Below are positions 35,008-45,206 of a DNA stretch of 64,000 nucleotides, one piece after another. This DNA comes from Lepturacanthus savala. Lineage: Eukaryota; Chordata; Actinopteri; Scombriformes; Trichiuridae. The translations under genes were made by a program, and so were the position numbers. The notes beneath the pieces were generated by a model that was not told the origin of the DNA, searched no databases, and worked only from the letters and a program-made list of their open reading frames with translations. Each line of letters starts with the position of its first letter. The stretch's first letter is position 1. The stretch covers positions 21,936,575 through 22,000,574 of the forward strand of contig CM060466.1 in assembly GCA_030544235.1 (NCBI GenBank), read 5' to 3'.

Positions 35008-38000
35008 CAGAGAGAGACAAGCACACACTCATAGAGAGACCTCCCCCAAGCAGCCATGCTCCATAAAGACAGTCAATTCTTCTTGTGAAGTGACTGCAAT
35101 TCCTTTCCTTTCTGTGTGACACAAAAGAAAGAATGGCGTTCTGTCTGTTTACCTACTGGCAAGCAGAGAAGGGGAGAGAGGGGAAGAGAGGAGGTGAAGG
35201 GTACAAATGGGTGTTCGACCAGTGAGGAGACAATTTCCCTGTTTGACTAATGGAAAGCAGAATCTGAAGAGAGGGACAGAGGAGAGAGACGCTAACCAAG
35301 ACAAAGACAGAGGGAGATAGACACAGGAAAAAAGAAGGAGACAGAAGTGGACAGATGGAAGAGGGAAGGACAGAAAGACGATAAAAGCTGGAAGAGAGGG
35401 ACTAAATTATGTGGCGAAGAGGATGTCGACACCTGAGCATAACACGCACATGTTACTTTTTTTTATTTTTTTTATAAACATCTGATGCCAAAACCACAGG
35501 CATTAAAATGCTTCTAAAAACAGCCTCCACTCTGCTGGGAAGGATTTTCACAAATATCTGGAACCTGACTGCAGAGATTTGCTCTGATTCAGCCACAAGA
35601 GCTTTAGTGGGCATTCGGTCCAAAAAAATGGTTCAACTATGCAAGGGGCTGCAGTGAAGGGGACTTGATTGTTCCATTGAAACTGGGAAACACATTCTAA
35701 AAAGTTCAGTTTGAGCTACAGATTTATGAGTTTTAGTACTTATAAGATGTCAAGCCACTTAATAGTTTTCTATGATATTATTAGACAGCGCTTCACAACT
35801 GGGAAGTCAACGCACTTGTAATTATTGCATCTTTCTTGCAATGTTTGTGAAGGAAAACCTATAAAAACAGGGTTCCCTTTGCAAAGTAATCAAACGGGAA
35901 TGTGCTCTTGCAAATATTTGACTTGCCAATGCAGAGCTGAGCCGAAAAACTTGAGCCATGTTCGACCTTTTTGCTGGAATGGAACTGTGTCAACGGGCTG
36001 GCCGCATTCAAATAGAAGACAGGGGCATGGTTGGTTTACAATCAGTTCTATTGAAAACACTGGAAAACATGTTGTGTATCTCAATCTAAAACACAACCGA
36101 ATCAGACATACACAACCCAAAACAGGTCAGATAATAGCACATAAGCACTGGCACAAAACCATCATGAATATTCCATGATTATACCCCACTGAGGAAAAAC
36201 AGACTGGTCCGACCCATCCGGTGATATTTTGGAAAGTATAAATCTATTACTGAGCCAATTTCGACCCAGGACAGTCACAAGGAAGGCAGCGCTTCAGTGT
36301 GATGTATGAGAGAGAGAGAGAGTCAGTCAGAGAGAGACAGATGGACAAAAAGGAAACGAAAGGCATAGATAAGGAAGAAGCAGTGGGGGAAGAAAAGAGC
36401 AGAGCGCTTATGCAAAGGAAGAGAAACGGGTAGAACAAAATAAGACTGAGAGGAGATGGAGGGAGAGAGCAGTGATTTGAAGACTGAGCTAAAGCAGTGA
36501 TCAGCCAATCACTGACAATCACAGTTATGGAATGACATATTATGACATAATTCAAGTGAGTTATTTAAAAAAACAAATATGTGTAACTGTATGTTACTAT
36601 AGTTTAAATACATGGTATTCTGAAAGCAATTACCATTGTTGATAGTTTATCACTTGAAGGGATTACTTTGTTTTTGTTTTATTTGATATAAATTTCTGGT
36701 GAGACTCAGTCTTCTCAAACAATAAATAAATAAATAAAAATCCATACAACCTGCAAGCCATCCTTAAGAATTAGTTAAATTATACTAAAGGTTCCCCATG
36801 AAGTCATGATGTTTTCTTACATGTATATATACATAAACATGTTCCACTGAAGACTAATAAGGTCATTCCCAAAACTGGACCTGGACAAACGGGCTCAGCA
36901 ACACAATTTTAAACTTTTCTAAAAGTAATCCAGTATTTATAAAATGCTACTTGACTTGAGTAATCTATTGTAATAGGTTACAAAATACATTTCTGGGCAT
37001 GTACTCAGTAATCTGTAGTGGAATATGTTTTAAATACTGTTCATGAAGGAACTGTGGTGCAGCATGACAAGTACACCCCAAATACACAGTTTGCCTCTGT
37101 CTGTAACGGCCCGCCTCTTCTCATTTTTATTTTTCATTCCTTCCTTCTATGTTCCAACAGAGACCAGACATTGCTGATTAACCTGTTGGAATATTTATAA
37201 TGCTCCCTCAATTTCCCATATTGGCCTTGACCCTTTGACCTTTATCCTCCAGTCCTCAAGTCTGCCTTTAGAAAGTAAATTTTCTTGTATTTATGCATGC
37301 CTTAACTTCCTTTAGATATTCAGATCATATTTACGAGCAACATGAGTGCACATATACTAGCCTCCTTGCAGATAACACATGAACATTTAACATTTGGTTC
37401 TTGGCTCCAAAAGAGATGCTCACTGTACCAAAATATGGTGTTGGCCTCTAACCAAATAATAATAATAATTGGCCAAGCCTGATAATGAATGAAGTGGTGC
37501 TGAAAAGATTTTGCTTTGATTAAAATCAGTTAAAAGTTTGTTATTATGTCAGCAAATAGTGAACAAACTGCAGTTCCAGACCAAAAGATATTATTATTTT
37601 AAAAGACAAAAACGGCATATCCTGACTTTGGAAGAACCAAACATTTAACTGACTTTGATAAAAACAAAATCTTCTCAGCAAAACTCCATTCATTATCAGG
37701 CTTGAGCCAATTTTTGGTATTTGTTGCAATATAAATTTTCTTATATATTTATTTCGCTTTTCTCCCCTGCAAATCTGAGCTTCATTCAATACTTTGTTAC
37801 CAACAGTGTACCCTGATGATTGGTAATGTAAAACTTCATCGAGCAGCAGCATTCAGATTTTATGCTTCATATATTTAGAACAAACTTCCAGAAAACTGCA
37901 CTTGTGCTGCAAATCTCAGTTTTTTCAAATCATACAAGTACAACACTATCTAATAAATAATATTGTTGTGTTTTTAAAAAATAAATATATTTTTTTTCCC

Positions 38001-39627
38001 ACATCCACTGATCTGTTCCAAACCAGTACAATTTCATACTATAATCATTAAAACACTTGATACATGTCTTTCATTATTTCCTGCATATATTGCTCTTTGT
38101 GTTCAGCTTCTGTTGAGCCTGCATTCATGAATATATTTTAAACCAATTTGTGTGCATAAGTGTCTGTGTCACACAATAGTGACTAAAAAGTAGTACAAAC
38201 AGATACATGCAGTCTATTCCTCTGTGTCATGCCTACATAAGCACACCATAACCCACAATTAGTGACATAAATGGACCAATTGGCAACCAAGAGCAAAGGG
38301 CCTTTTGACATTTTTTCCAAGCTTCCAACAAGCCCATTCCTCACCCACTGTATCACACAATAAGCGAATCTGAAGAACAAGAGAAAAGGGCGAAATGGAC
38401 GTACTCCCACTCACAGACAACAATGAATTCCCTACAGTCGCTACAGACGCACCCCTCACTCCCACCCCTCAGCCACCCAGTAGTTATTGTTTATCTCCCA
38501 CAGCAAGCGGACGTCACACTGTCCCGGGGTCAGCGGTTCAGCCTCCCGGGAGGAACAGCAGCGAATCAGTGGGAAACTGAAAATGAGATGTTTTCGAGGC
38601 AGAAAGAGCAGCGGAGATGTTTGAGTGAGACCTTGGACAGTCAAAGAGTTTGAAGGTAAAAATGAAAGTGGAGCAAGGTGAGCGTCAAAGGGGAATCTCT
38701 CACCAGACAGAGTCATTCCCTATGAGAAAGACTCTGTGCTTAGCTGAGGTGATCTTGGAATATTGCTTCTGGGTATGGATTTAAAATTGGAAGAAAAAAG
38801 TTGATGAAGTTGATGAGTGACCAAACAACAAGGTAGAATGAATTTTTGTAGCCACCCTAGTGGCTCAAGGGATGGCAGGTTGCTCTGTCGGTCCACCGCT
38901 TTGGTCAAGACTGAAATAAGTCAACAACTGTTAGACGGACTGCCATGAAATTGCATTGACATTCATGATCCTCAGAAAATCAACCATGCCCTTTCCAAAC
39001 ATTCCTGAGTCTTCTTTGGTGCCTTTGTGGCGCTGACATGTTTGGTTTTAAATGTCCTCAAAACTACTGGATGGATTGAACTTTGAATTAAATACTTATG
39101 CCCCATTCGGGATGAATTTTAATGATTTTGATGATCCTCCTTTTCCCCTAGTGCCAGGATGAACTCAACATTTAATGTGTCCAGTTCTTTGATTTATGTG
39201 TAAATTCTGATGACATTTCCATCAGCCTGTTCTATGAGTTAAGTGCTAAATAGCAAATATTAGTATGCTCCCCATACAGTCTATGTTACAGCCTCACTGA
39301 GCTGCTAGCAGAGACTCTTGTTATAACAAGAATTTCACTACAGAATGATCAGCGTTTCAGATGTAAATTTAAACATAGGTTTAAAGGTATGGGCAAAGAT
39401 CCCGAAAAACTATTGATTTCTGCTTAATACTGATGTCAGCGAGTCTATAAAAGCTTAAAGTGTCTCACCAGGTTGACAAAGTCCTGATAACAGATCTTTC
39501 CATCAGCGTTACCATCGGCGAGGGCCAATAGGACTTCTAGTTTGTGAGGGTCAAGCTCAGAGCCGTGGGTCGCCAGCAGGTCCCTGAACCGCTCGGTACT
39601 GATGAAGCCAGAATTCTCTGGGTCATA
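19039..39627 (-). CDS. rhbdl3: Rhomboid-related protein 3 (rhbdl3), exons 2-8; exon 1 not resolved
   Basis: Seven exons, 39469-39627, 32944-33168, 32019-32167, 27341-27453, 20952-21052, 20242-20302 and 19039-19310, join in frame to 359 residues plus stop. Human RHBDL3 is 404 residues with 45 in exon 1, so length agrees exactly. Order of features: two degenerate EF-hand loops (YDPENSGFIS, DGNADGKICYQD), a basic linker, then the seven-helix rhomboid core. Conserved EHLSLN is followed by the catalytic Ser in GSSGG and the catalytic His in AHLGG; the last helix ends WNIFAY, and the protein ends VRLPPPP. Known family: polytopic intramembrane serine proteases of the secretory pathway; RHBDL3 is mainly neural, its substrates poorly defined. 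Large introns suit tissue-restricted expression. znf207 follows downstream in the same orientation. Confidence 0.95.
19311..20951 (-). other. rhbdl3: rhbdl3 introns 7 and 6
   Basis: Introns 19311-20241 and 20303-20951 flank the 61-nt exon 7. Both are AT-rich and I see no repeat family that I can name or any further exon. Confidence 0.6.
20242..20302 (-). CDS. rhbdl3: rhbdl3 exon 7 (61 nt)
   Basis: The acceptor is CCTTAG and the donor GTAAGT. It encodes NWSGMKCQFKLFRMAMALVC, a loop and start of helix 5. The Met codon is split across the next junction (A|TG). Confidence 0.93.
20952..21052 (-). CDS. rhbdl3: rhbdl3 exon 6 (catalytic serine)
   Basis: The acceptor is ACACAG and the donor GTAAGT. 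It reads SLAVSVTDMTAPVVG, then the catalytic GSSGG, then VYALVSAHLANVVI. The last codon is ATA (Ile), where human has Met. Confidence 0.95.
22160..22236. repeat. (TTTC)n microsatellite
   Basis: A nearly perfect tetranucleotide array of about 19 units. Its Phe/Leu/Ser-rich open frame on the plus strand is a product of the repeat. Confidence 0.95.
23040..23310. repeat. Two diverged copies of a short unit
   Basis: The words TTTATTGTTTGGATC and GTTACCAAGGCAAC recur at 23052-23100 and 23254-23294 in the same order and orientation, and ATGGCAACAAAAA recurs near 23222 and 23579. This is an old local duplication or a dispersed repeat. Confidence 0.6.
23461..23567. repeat. (TA)n microsatellite
   Basis: About 107 bp of TA dinucleotides with two early AAC interruptions. 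Confidence 0.95.
23775..24075. mobile_element. Decayed AT-rich DNA-transposon relic
   Basis: The segment has the wording of a common fish hAT-type relic: ATTTTGGTCAATATTG near its left end, ATCGAAATCGTGATTAAAAT, and the right end TTAATTGCACAGCC. The left terminus is not clear and no duplication was found. Confidence 0.4.
24721..25141. mobile_element. TTAA-flanked MITE (piggyBac or Kolobok type)
   Basis: TTAA at both outer edges (24721-24724, 25138-25141) is followed on each strand by AAGGGGCCCTGTTATG and AAGAGACCATATTTTG, similar inverted ends. The body is non-coding and includes GTGATGTCACAAGAGG. TTAA targets occur in both piggyBac and Kolobok families; which applies cannot be decided here. 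Confidence 0.6.
26436..26498. repeat. (CA)n-rich tract
   Basis: Interrupted CA repeats with GCACGC variants on the plus strand. Confidence 0.85.
27341..27453 (-). CDS. rhbdl3: rhbdl3 exon 5 (helices 2 and 3)
   Basis: The acceptor is TTACAG and the donor GTGGGC. It encodes IEHLSLNMAMQLLVGVPLEM and then GALRIGLVYVCGVLAG. The His and Asn of EHLSLN are the conserved HxxxN residues near the active site. Confidence 0.95.
28560..28686 (+). mobile_element. 3' end of a SINE/non-LTR element with (CTT)n tail
   Basis: The wording GCTGCACTGCGGCTGCCCAC, then CAAATGCAGAGGATCAATTT, ending AATAAAGCAC and a CTT repeat tail, is that of a retroelement tail I recognise from many fish genomes. The 5' part is missing or unrecognised. 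Confidence 0.6.
31778..31905 (+). repeat. Dispersed repeat, copy 1
   Basis: TCTGGTTTATTGCAGCTGTA, followed by TTAAATCACTGCT and then AGCTTTGTGTCTTTCATTAC, recurs at 34204-34312 in the same order. The family is unknown to me and no termini are clear. Confidence 0.7.
32019..32167 (-). CDS. rhbdl3: rhbdl3 exon 4 (helix 1 end, L1 loop)
   Basis: The acceptor is TTTCAG and the donor GTGAGT. It encodes VAVFMYYGFQLDRLVLQ, the L1 loop with YHPQLRAQVWRYLSYIFMHT, and ends in phase 2. The WR motif in the L1 loop is a rhomboid hallmark. Confidence 0.93.
32168..32943 (-). other. rhbdl3: rhbdl3 intron 3
   Basis: A 776-bp intron holding a truncated SINE at 32542-32737 and, before it, about 200 bp shared with 36785-37000 (TAATAAGGTCATTCCCAAAA in both). 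Confidence 0.65.
32542..32737 (+). mobile_element. tRNA-derived SINE, copy 1 (3'-truncated)
   Basis: The head holds an A box-like TGGTGCAGTGG and a B box GGTTCAAGACC, followed by the family body TGTGGAGTTTGCATGTTCTC and CAGTCCAAAAACATGCTGAG. The sequence diverges soon after, so the 3' part is missing. It is related to the copies at 45207 and 56554. Confidence 0.75.
32944..33168 (-). CDS. rhbdl3: rhbdl3 exon 3 (linker and start of helix 1)
   Basis: The acceptor is CTCCAG and the donor GTAAAC; 75 codons, phase 0-0. It opens MSNKRSNSFRRAILQGSRQL and includes LSQRLVRHVAYETLPREVDR. It ends in the first transmembrane helix, WLILAITIAE. An internal ATG opens the exon; translation could only start there in a truncated isoform lacking the EF-hands. 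Confidence 0.95.
33640..33691. repeat. (CA)n-rich tract
   Basis: Interrupted CA dinucleotides with CGTG and AG interruptions. Confidence 0.85.
34204..34312 (+). repeat. Dispersed repeat, copy 2
   Basis: Homologous to 31778-31905: TCTGGTTTATTGCAGCTGTA, TTAAATCACTGCT, AGCTTTGTGTCTTTCATTAC, then TTTTATAAGATTCTCCATGA. This copy lacks a short insertion present in the first. Confidence 0.7.
34925..34999. repeat. (CA)n microsatellite
   Basis: About 37 uninterrupted CA units followed by a short AT and AG tail. The Thr/His and Cys/Val frames here are products of the repeat. Confidence 0.97.
35165..35410 (+). repeat. Purine-rich (GA) low-complexity block
   Basis: Two purine-dense segments (35165-35203 and 35265-35403) consist mostly of GAGAGG, GGAAGAG and AGACAGA words on the plus strand. 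Confidence 0.7.
38850..39310. mobile_element. Decayed fish interspersed repeat
   Basis: The stretch reads like an old copy of a widespread fish repeat with the words GACGGACTGCCATGAAATTG, CTACTGGATGGATTGAACTT, TGATGACATTTCCATCAGCC and GTGCTAAATAGCAAATATTA. Its class and ends are not clear to me. Confidence 0.55.
39469..39627 (-). CDS. rhbdl3: rhbdl3 exon 2 (EF-hands)
   Basis: The acceptor is CTGCAG after a TG-rich tract and the donor GTGAGA; 53 codons, phase 0-0. It opens YDPENSGFISTERFRDLL and ends ADGKICYQDFVNL. Loop 1 lacks an acidic residue at position 12 (Arg), so calcium binding there is doubtful; loop 2 is closer to consensus. Confidence 0.95.
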
Positions 39628-41701
39628 CTGCAGTTGAACACACACACACACACACGAACAGATCAAACAAAAATCATTAAGACTTCATATAATCCGTCTT
39701 GCTGAAAGGATGCGGAGGTGTGAATAGAACAGAGAGGAACACATCTTCACTTAAAGCAAGCCAAATGGTCCACAGTGTCGTACAAACACCACATACATGC
39801 AGGATATCAAATAAGCACCAGATCCAAACGAGCATGTAAGAAGTTCATGAGCTTTCACTATCCCCAAGCGCATCATTTTCTGCGTAGCCAAGCATCAAAA
39901 GCCAAAAAAAAGACAAAAACAAAAACATCAGCAGTGTTTTAGTCATAATTTGAGGTGTGCAGTAACTTTAACAGCTCTGTATTTCACTTTGAAATGACAC
40001 AGACCGCCACATTTAACCGCAGGCTGTTTTTATTGTGTATATTCACATATTCACAGTGAAAAACACCAGTTTTACTAAGAATAAATAAATTGCCAATTTA
40101 AACGACCTTCAGACCTACTTAAGCAATGAATGTGACACAATGTGAAATATTATGTGGGCCATGACATCATGGCCCACACAATATTTTCTTTTCTTCGCAC
40201 TTAATAGCTCAAGACTCCTGCTGTAAGTCGGCATTCTCTACGCCTGTGATGCCATCATGTGGATCAGGGATCACAACGGAAATACGTCCTGGACTTTATT
40301 GTATTGGCCCTGACAATGGAGTATAAAATCTCTGAAGTGGCAATTTAAAATAAAGATGCTGTACAATTTATTTGTTCTTGATGTTGTTCCAACTTTCTAG
40401 CAGGCTATAAAAGAGGTTCACAAAAAAAAAACTCATTACTCTATTTCTAATGAAGTAGACTACCAGTAAGTAATTATGCCTGATTTGCCACAAATCAGGT
40501 TCCTCTTGATCTCCCTAAACCAGGAGTACAACTGAACAGGCTGCAAGCTGCATATCACTCTTTCTCTGTTCAACAGAAAACAAACTGGGCTGGAATATGT
40601 CTATATAGGGCTTGAAAGTTTGATTTAAATGTCAGGCTGTTTGTGAGTGCGGGCAGAAGACACATCTCTGTCTCTGTATGTATGCATATATGTGCGTGTG
40701 TGTGTTTTGTATATTTGTAATTGCAAATCAACGTGTGAGAGTAACCACGTCTTTCTGTGTAAATACAGTGCATCCATGCATAAAGATGTGACATTCAGAC
40801 AAAATGAGCCGCCTGCCAGATTCCAACACCCATGAACCAGAAATAGAATAGCGCATGCATCAATGTGTGTGTACACTGGATGTGTGTGTGTGTTTGCCAT
40901 ATGCCTATGTTGGCAGACGCTGAGAAAAGCCATGCTGGCAGCAGGTGCTCTTTGCTCCACCAAATGACAACAGGTAGACAAGGTTTTGGCTCTTCCTGGT
41001 GTTGTTTTTCATGGTGTTACCTAACAGTGATGAGGCAGTTTTATGTCCCCTGTGGGACAGGCGACAGTTGTCAGAATACTTTCCACTCAATGTCATCTTT
41101 GAGCTTTTAATGTAATGATCAAACATATATTCACACTTGACTGCTTTTTATAACTTCTGTGGTCGCTTATATAAATCTTCCTTATAATTAAAAAGCAATT
41201 AAAATCTCACTTTGTACAATTGGACCTTTACACTATTGTTTTTTTCCCCACTTCGCATTATTTTTTTATTTTTTTTTACAGTATGGCTGTTTAAATTAGA
41301 TTACATCTGGACACGACTATGTGACATACAAACATATTTATCTGGTGCAGAAACGCAATCACTGTGTAACCTTAGCAGCAGAATCAGTTCTGATAACCAG
41401 GCTAAATGTGTTACATCACGGCATCCAACATAAGAGGAGGAGGAAGGAGGCACAGAAATCATTTCTGCATTCCTCCTAATAAGGTGCTTGAAAATATGTT
41501 AACACTGCCAGTTTAGTTTTCCGATTATACTCTATAATTAGAATAGAACAGTTAAGTCTAGGATAAAATGTGTGCACTGAACACACACTCCCTGAACATA
41601 CACAACACAACATCATTGTCTCTCTCTTACACACTCTCACACATACACACACCCTAGATGCTCACAAAGTAGAAAAGCTCTACTTTAGAGAAAGAACCAA
41701 C
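39628..41701 (-). other. rhbdl3: rhbdl3 intron 1 part, or intergenic
   Basis: If the candidate first exon is real this is a 2.1-kb intron. It holds a near-perfect hairpin at 40146-40185 and otherwise unremarkable AT-rich DNA with TG-rich patches around 40690-40890. Confidence 0.5.
40146..40185. repeat. 19-bp near-perfect inverted repeat
   Basis: AATATTATGTGGGCCATGA, a 2-nt spacer, then TCATGGCCCACACAATATT; one mismatch in 19. There is no coding content. Confidence 0.85.
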
Positions 41702-41740
41702 CTTCTCTTGCAGTAAATCAGCCAGTTTCTGCCAGGACAT
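41702..41740 (-). CDS. rhbdl3: Candidate alternative first coding exon of rhbdl3
   Basis: An ATG in a reasonable context (ACAAAATGT) starts the 13 codons MSWQKLADLLQEK, followed directly by a GTTGGT donor in phase 0, exactly the phase needed for exon 2. The result, LLQEKYDPENSG, could supply the first helix of the EF-hand (human WKVLFDQFDPGNTG). It is much shorter than the 45-residue human exon 1 and not similar over the rest, so it may be an alternative start or chance. The true exon 1 may lie upstream, even beyond the window. Confidence 0.3.
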
Positions 41741-41810
41741 TTTGTCATGATGAAGTAATGTCAGCCAACGTCTGTCCTCACCACTCAGTGAGTGGGCAAG
41801 ACAATATGCT

Positions 41811-41832
41811 GTGTGTGTGTGTGTGTGTGTCC
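41811..41832. repeat. (TG)n microsatellite
   Basis: A short TG run just upstream of the candidate rhbdl3 first exon. Confidence 0.85.
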
Positions 41833-43032
41833 CTGTCATATTGTTTGTCCCAGATTGTGCAGGGTTATTCCCAACCAGGACTAAAGGATTACAGTCCAAT
41901 CCAAGACCCTCATCACACACCTCCCCCATCTCTGCCTCAAATACACAACTAACACACAAAACCCCCCCAAAACCCCAGTCAGCCCCCCTCGCCCCGCCCC
42001 ACACAGGGCACCCCCTCATCCTACTCTCATAGCACTTTCCCCCATCACTTTCTCTCTGTAAAACAAACATGCAAGATCCTTCTGAAGAAAATAAATAATG
42101 TGGCCGTTATCTCTCCTCCTGTCCCAGGCGCAGGCAGCCATACATTATTTTCCTCACGCACAAACACACTCATTTTGCGACACCGCAGGCTTCATAGTTG
42201 AGTGAGCACTCTCTGAAGTCAACAGGCTGGCTGCTGGGGTGGAGCTGCAGAGGGACACACACTCAACAATGGGCCTCTGATGGCAATTTCATGCAAGGTT
42301 TACCCAATCCCTTCACTCCAATTAGTGATCATTTCCTACTGATGCACGGAAAGGTCCGTGCAGAGGACTGCATGATACGGCATTTCAAACTAAAAAATGC
42401 AAAATGTTTAGGATTTAGGAAGAATCTCAGTTTTAAGGCTTATCAATTGCTATTTCCCTGATTCAAAATACTGAAAAATGATAACTTCCTAAATTAGTTA
42501 TATCCGATATGCAGATATTTAACTTACTTTCATGGAAGATGAAAGACAAAACAATTACAATTTGAAAGCTGGAGCAAGTACATTTTAAAATTTTTTTCAG
42601 AAAACAGAATCAAAATTGTTGCATTTTACCACCAAAATTAAGCAATCACCTAGACAGAGCACATCTCTACTCAGTTGACTATGTTGCCATTATGCATTTA
42701 ATTTATTTATTCATTAATTTTTACTAGTATCACGTGAACAAAATAAAAATGAAGCAAAAAAGGAAAAATGGAGATTTTTCTGAGTCACGACATTACTGAT
42801 ACTTTAGTGCATATTGATTTAGACGAGGCAAGGATTTTTAGGTAATGCAGTATTTTAAAGCTGGTAGGTATTTAGCTTGTGTATGTAATAACAATAACAT
42901 ATGAATTGTGAATTTAACTAAGTGTTTAGCCAAGGACATCTTAAATTTATAACTATGTTATTGTTTGTGGTCCCTGAGGCTTATTTTGCAAACAGTAAAA
43001 AGTGTGCAAATCCCTCAGATTAAAATAAGCAC

Positions 43033-43088
43033 GGACACACACGCACACCCCCACACATGCACACGCACACACACAAACACACACACAC

Positions 43089-43181
<93 letters not shown>
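43033..43181. repeat. (CA)n microsatellite, compound
   Basis: About 150 bp of CA dinucleotides with CG, CCC and CCA interruptions in the left half and a pure right half. Confidence 0.95.
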
Positions 43182-43182
<1 letters not shown>

Positions 43183-44264
43183 AATCCTGGTGCAGACATA
43201 ATACCACAAAACATTCACAACCAATAAGCTTTCATACTGACGGCTTCTCTGTAGCCTGATGTCAGTGCAGAGGAGTAAAACTGCAGAGGGGGGGCAAAGA
43301 GCAAAAAAGAGATTGGGGGGGTGTAGACTGAACACAATGCAAGGCTTTTCGTCTTCAGCCTCATTTTCATAAAGCTGAATATTAAGGAACAAGAGGGTAG
43401 GCAGTCTGTGTGGGTCAGGGAGTTTACAAAGTATCCAGCTCATAGTTTATAGAAAGAGCCTGAAGAAATGAAGCCACCCAGGGAAAGATAAAATATACTC
43501 AAAATACGGTGAAAAATCAGACAGTCTGACATCAATCTAAGGATGTTAGACTGTCTTCACAGAATATAAAAGTAAGAGGATGTCATATTTTCCTATTATC
43601 ATATAGTAATGGAGAAAATTTGAAACACTTTGAACTTCTTACATGTACTTACTCTGCTATTGTACCTTTCAGTGCTTTCAAGTCTCCTTTTTCAGATGTG
43701 GAAATGTGGCTAAAAAACAGTAATTATTATAACTTATTCCTTAGTCATAAGTCATATCAATTGCCAAAAGAAAGAAAAAACACAATTCATTAAATCCCTC
43801 AAGACAAAAAGAAGAAAAGGTGCTCGGCATGAGGTGGTTAAAGATTATTTGGTCTGTGGCACTTTCAGTGACCTTTGACATTTGACCCAGACTGGTACGG
43901 GTCACTGTCCAGGAGCCTTGAGCTGCTGTCTGGAACAGTAAGCACAGACTAAGTGGAAGAAGGAAGCGAGCGGCATGAATAGAGATGAGATGAGTTAATT
44001 AAGAGAGACAGTGAGTAACTCTATCCTGCATCCTGGTCTGCTAACACAAAACCACCACACTCAAATCCTCTTAGAGCTCTTTACCACACTGTATTATAGA
44101 GCTGAGGGAGTGAAGGTAAATATGTGATAATTATGTTGTCTCTGTTTCTGGTAAGTGCAGCAGTAAGACAACGCTATACTTTCATGTGCATACATTTCAA
44201 TTCCATATTAAATCAGCCCCAAGTGAAAACGTTCAAGAAAAAGGAGCAATGAAAAGAAGCCAGT

Positions 44265-44510
44265 TGCTGCGCTTTGGGCATCTGGTAATGATGCCTCCCT
44301 CTGGAGGTGTTATGGCTAAGTCCAACTGGTAGGAAACCCTGGGGAAAACCCAGAATGTGCTGGAGGATTTACATATGTCGTCTGGCCTGATAATACCTTG
44401 GTATCTCCCCGAAGGCGGTGTTGGAGGATGTTGCGAGGCTGAAGGATATCTGGGTTACCTTAGCCTGATGCCACCATAAGTGGCAAAGATAGATGAATGG
44501 ATGTAAATCA
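44265..44510 (+). mobile_element. LINE 3' end (decayed), with GATG-type tail
   Basis: The wording GCATCTGGTAATGATGCCTC, TCTGGAGGTGTTATGG and AGGAAACCCTGGGGAAAACC, ending GATAGATGAATGGATG, matches the 3' coding end and tail of a fish non-LTR retrotransposon I recognise. It is out of frame and inactive. Confidence 0.65.
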
Positions 44511-44559
44511 TTATAGAGCTAATCTTATACTATAAATCAAGGATTAAAGGCCTTATGTC

Positions 44560-45206
44560 TCAGCAAGACTTAGAAAAGGCTGTCCATGCTTTTATTTTCA
44601 GTGGACTAGACTACTGTACCAGGGTCTTTACAAGCCTCTCTAAAAAGTCGATCAGAGAGCAGCAAAGACTAAATATCAATCTAGTTCTGAGGTTCTTACA
44701 CTGGCATCTGCCAAAGAATGAACTTTAAAATAGTTTTACTGATTTATGAAGCACTAAATGTCTAGGCCCTCAGTATATCTCTGATCTGTTATACCTTATG
44801 AACCATCCAGACCTCTTAGATGGTCTGGGACAGGTTGTCTCTCTGTTACCAGAGTCAGAACTAAACATGGAGAAGCAGTGTTCAGTTTCTATGCTCCACA
44901 GATCTGGAACAAACGTCTTGAGAACTAGAACAAACTTCCAGAGAACTGCACTGTTTTAAAGTCAGAGCTGATTGCTGATGTAATTTCTTAGTTATTTTCC
45001 ACTGTACTGTAACTTTTATATTCATTTTTTTACTTTCCCCCTTTTAATCAATTTTCTTTAAATTCTTTTTTTAGGTTTTAATTAAATTTTCTTGATTTTT
45101 AATCTTATTTAATTTTAATTAATTAACATTTTTTCCCTTTTAATCAACTGTTTTTAAATTGTATCTCAGTGTTTTTAAAGTTTTATGTAAAGCACTTTGA
45201 TTATGT
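44560..45206 (+). mobile_element. Second LINE 3' fragment (L2-like), interrupted by a SINE
   Basis: Wording such as CTACTGTACCAGGGTCTTTA, GCCCTCAGTATATCTCTGAT and CTCCACAGATCTGGAACAAA is the degraded C-terminal coding part of an L2-type element. A T-rich stretch and TATGTAAAGCACTTTGATTA follow. The tail resumes after the SINE at 45588-45640 (GGGCTATACAAATAAACTTG). Confidence 0.65.

Larger units (their letters stand above)
33169..39468 (-). other. rhbdl3: rhbdl3 intron 2 (6.3 kb)
   Basis: It contains CA runs at 33640-33691 and 34925-34999, the second copy of a dispersed repeat (34204-34312), a purine-rich block (35165-35410), GA runs near 36308-36340 and a decayed interspersed repeat at 38850-39310. 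No coding exon was recognised; open frames near 38400-38700 show no domain. Confidence 0.6.

Noticed and set aside
34733..35122. His/Thr and Cys/Val repeat open frames
   Set aside because: They are translations of the CA microsatellite.
41654..42070. 138-codon minus-strand open frame containing the candidate rhbdl3 exon
   Set aside because: The upstream part includes a translated CA repeat and has no similarity to a rhomboid N-terminus; only the last 13 codons before the donor are of interest.
43015..43443. 142-codon minus-strand open frame
   Set aside because: Nearly half is a Cys/Val run from the CA array and the rest shows no domain.
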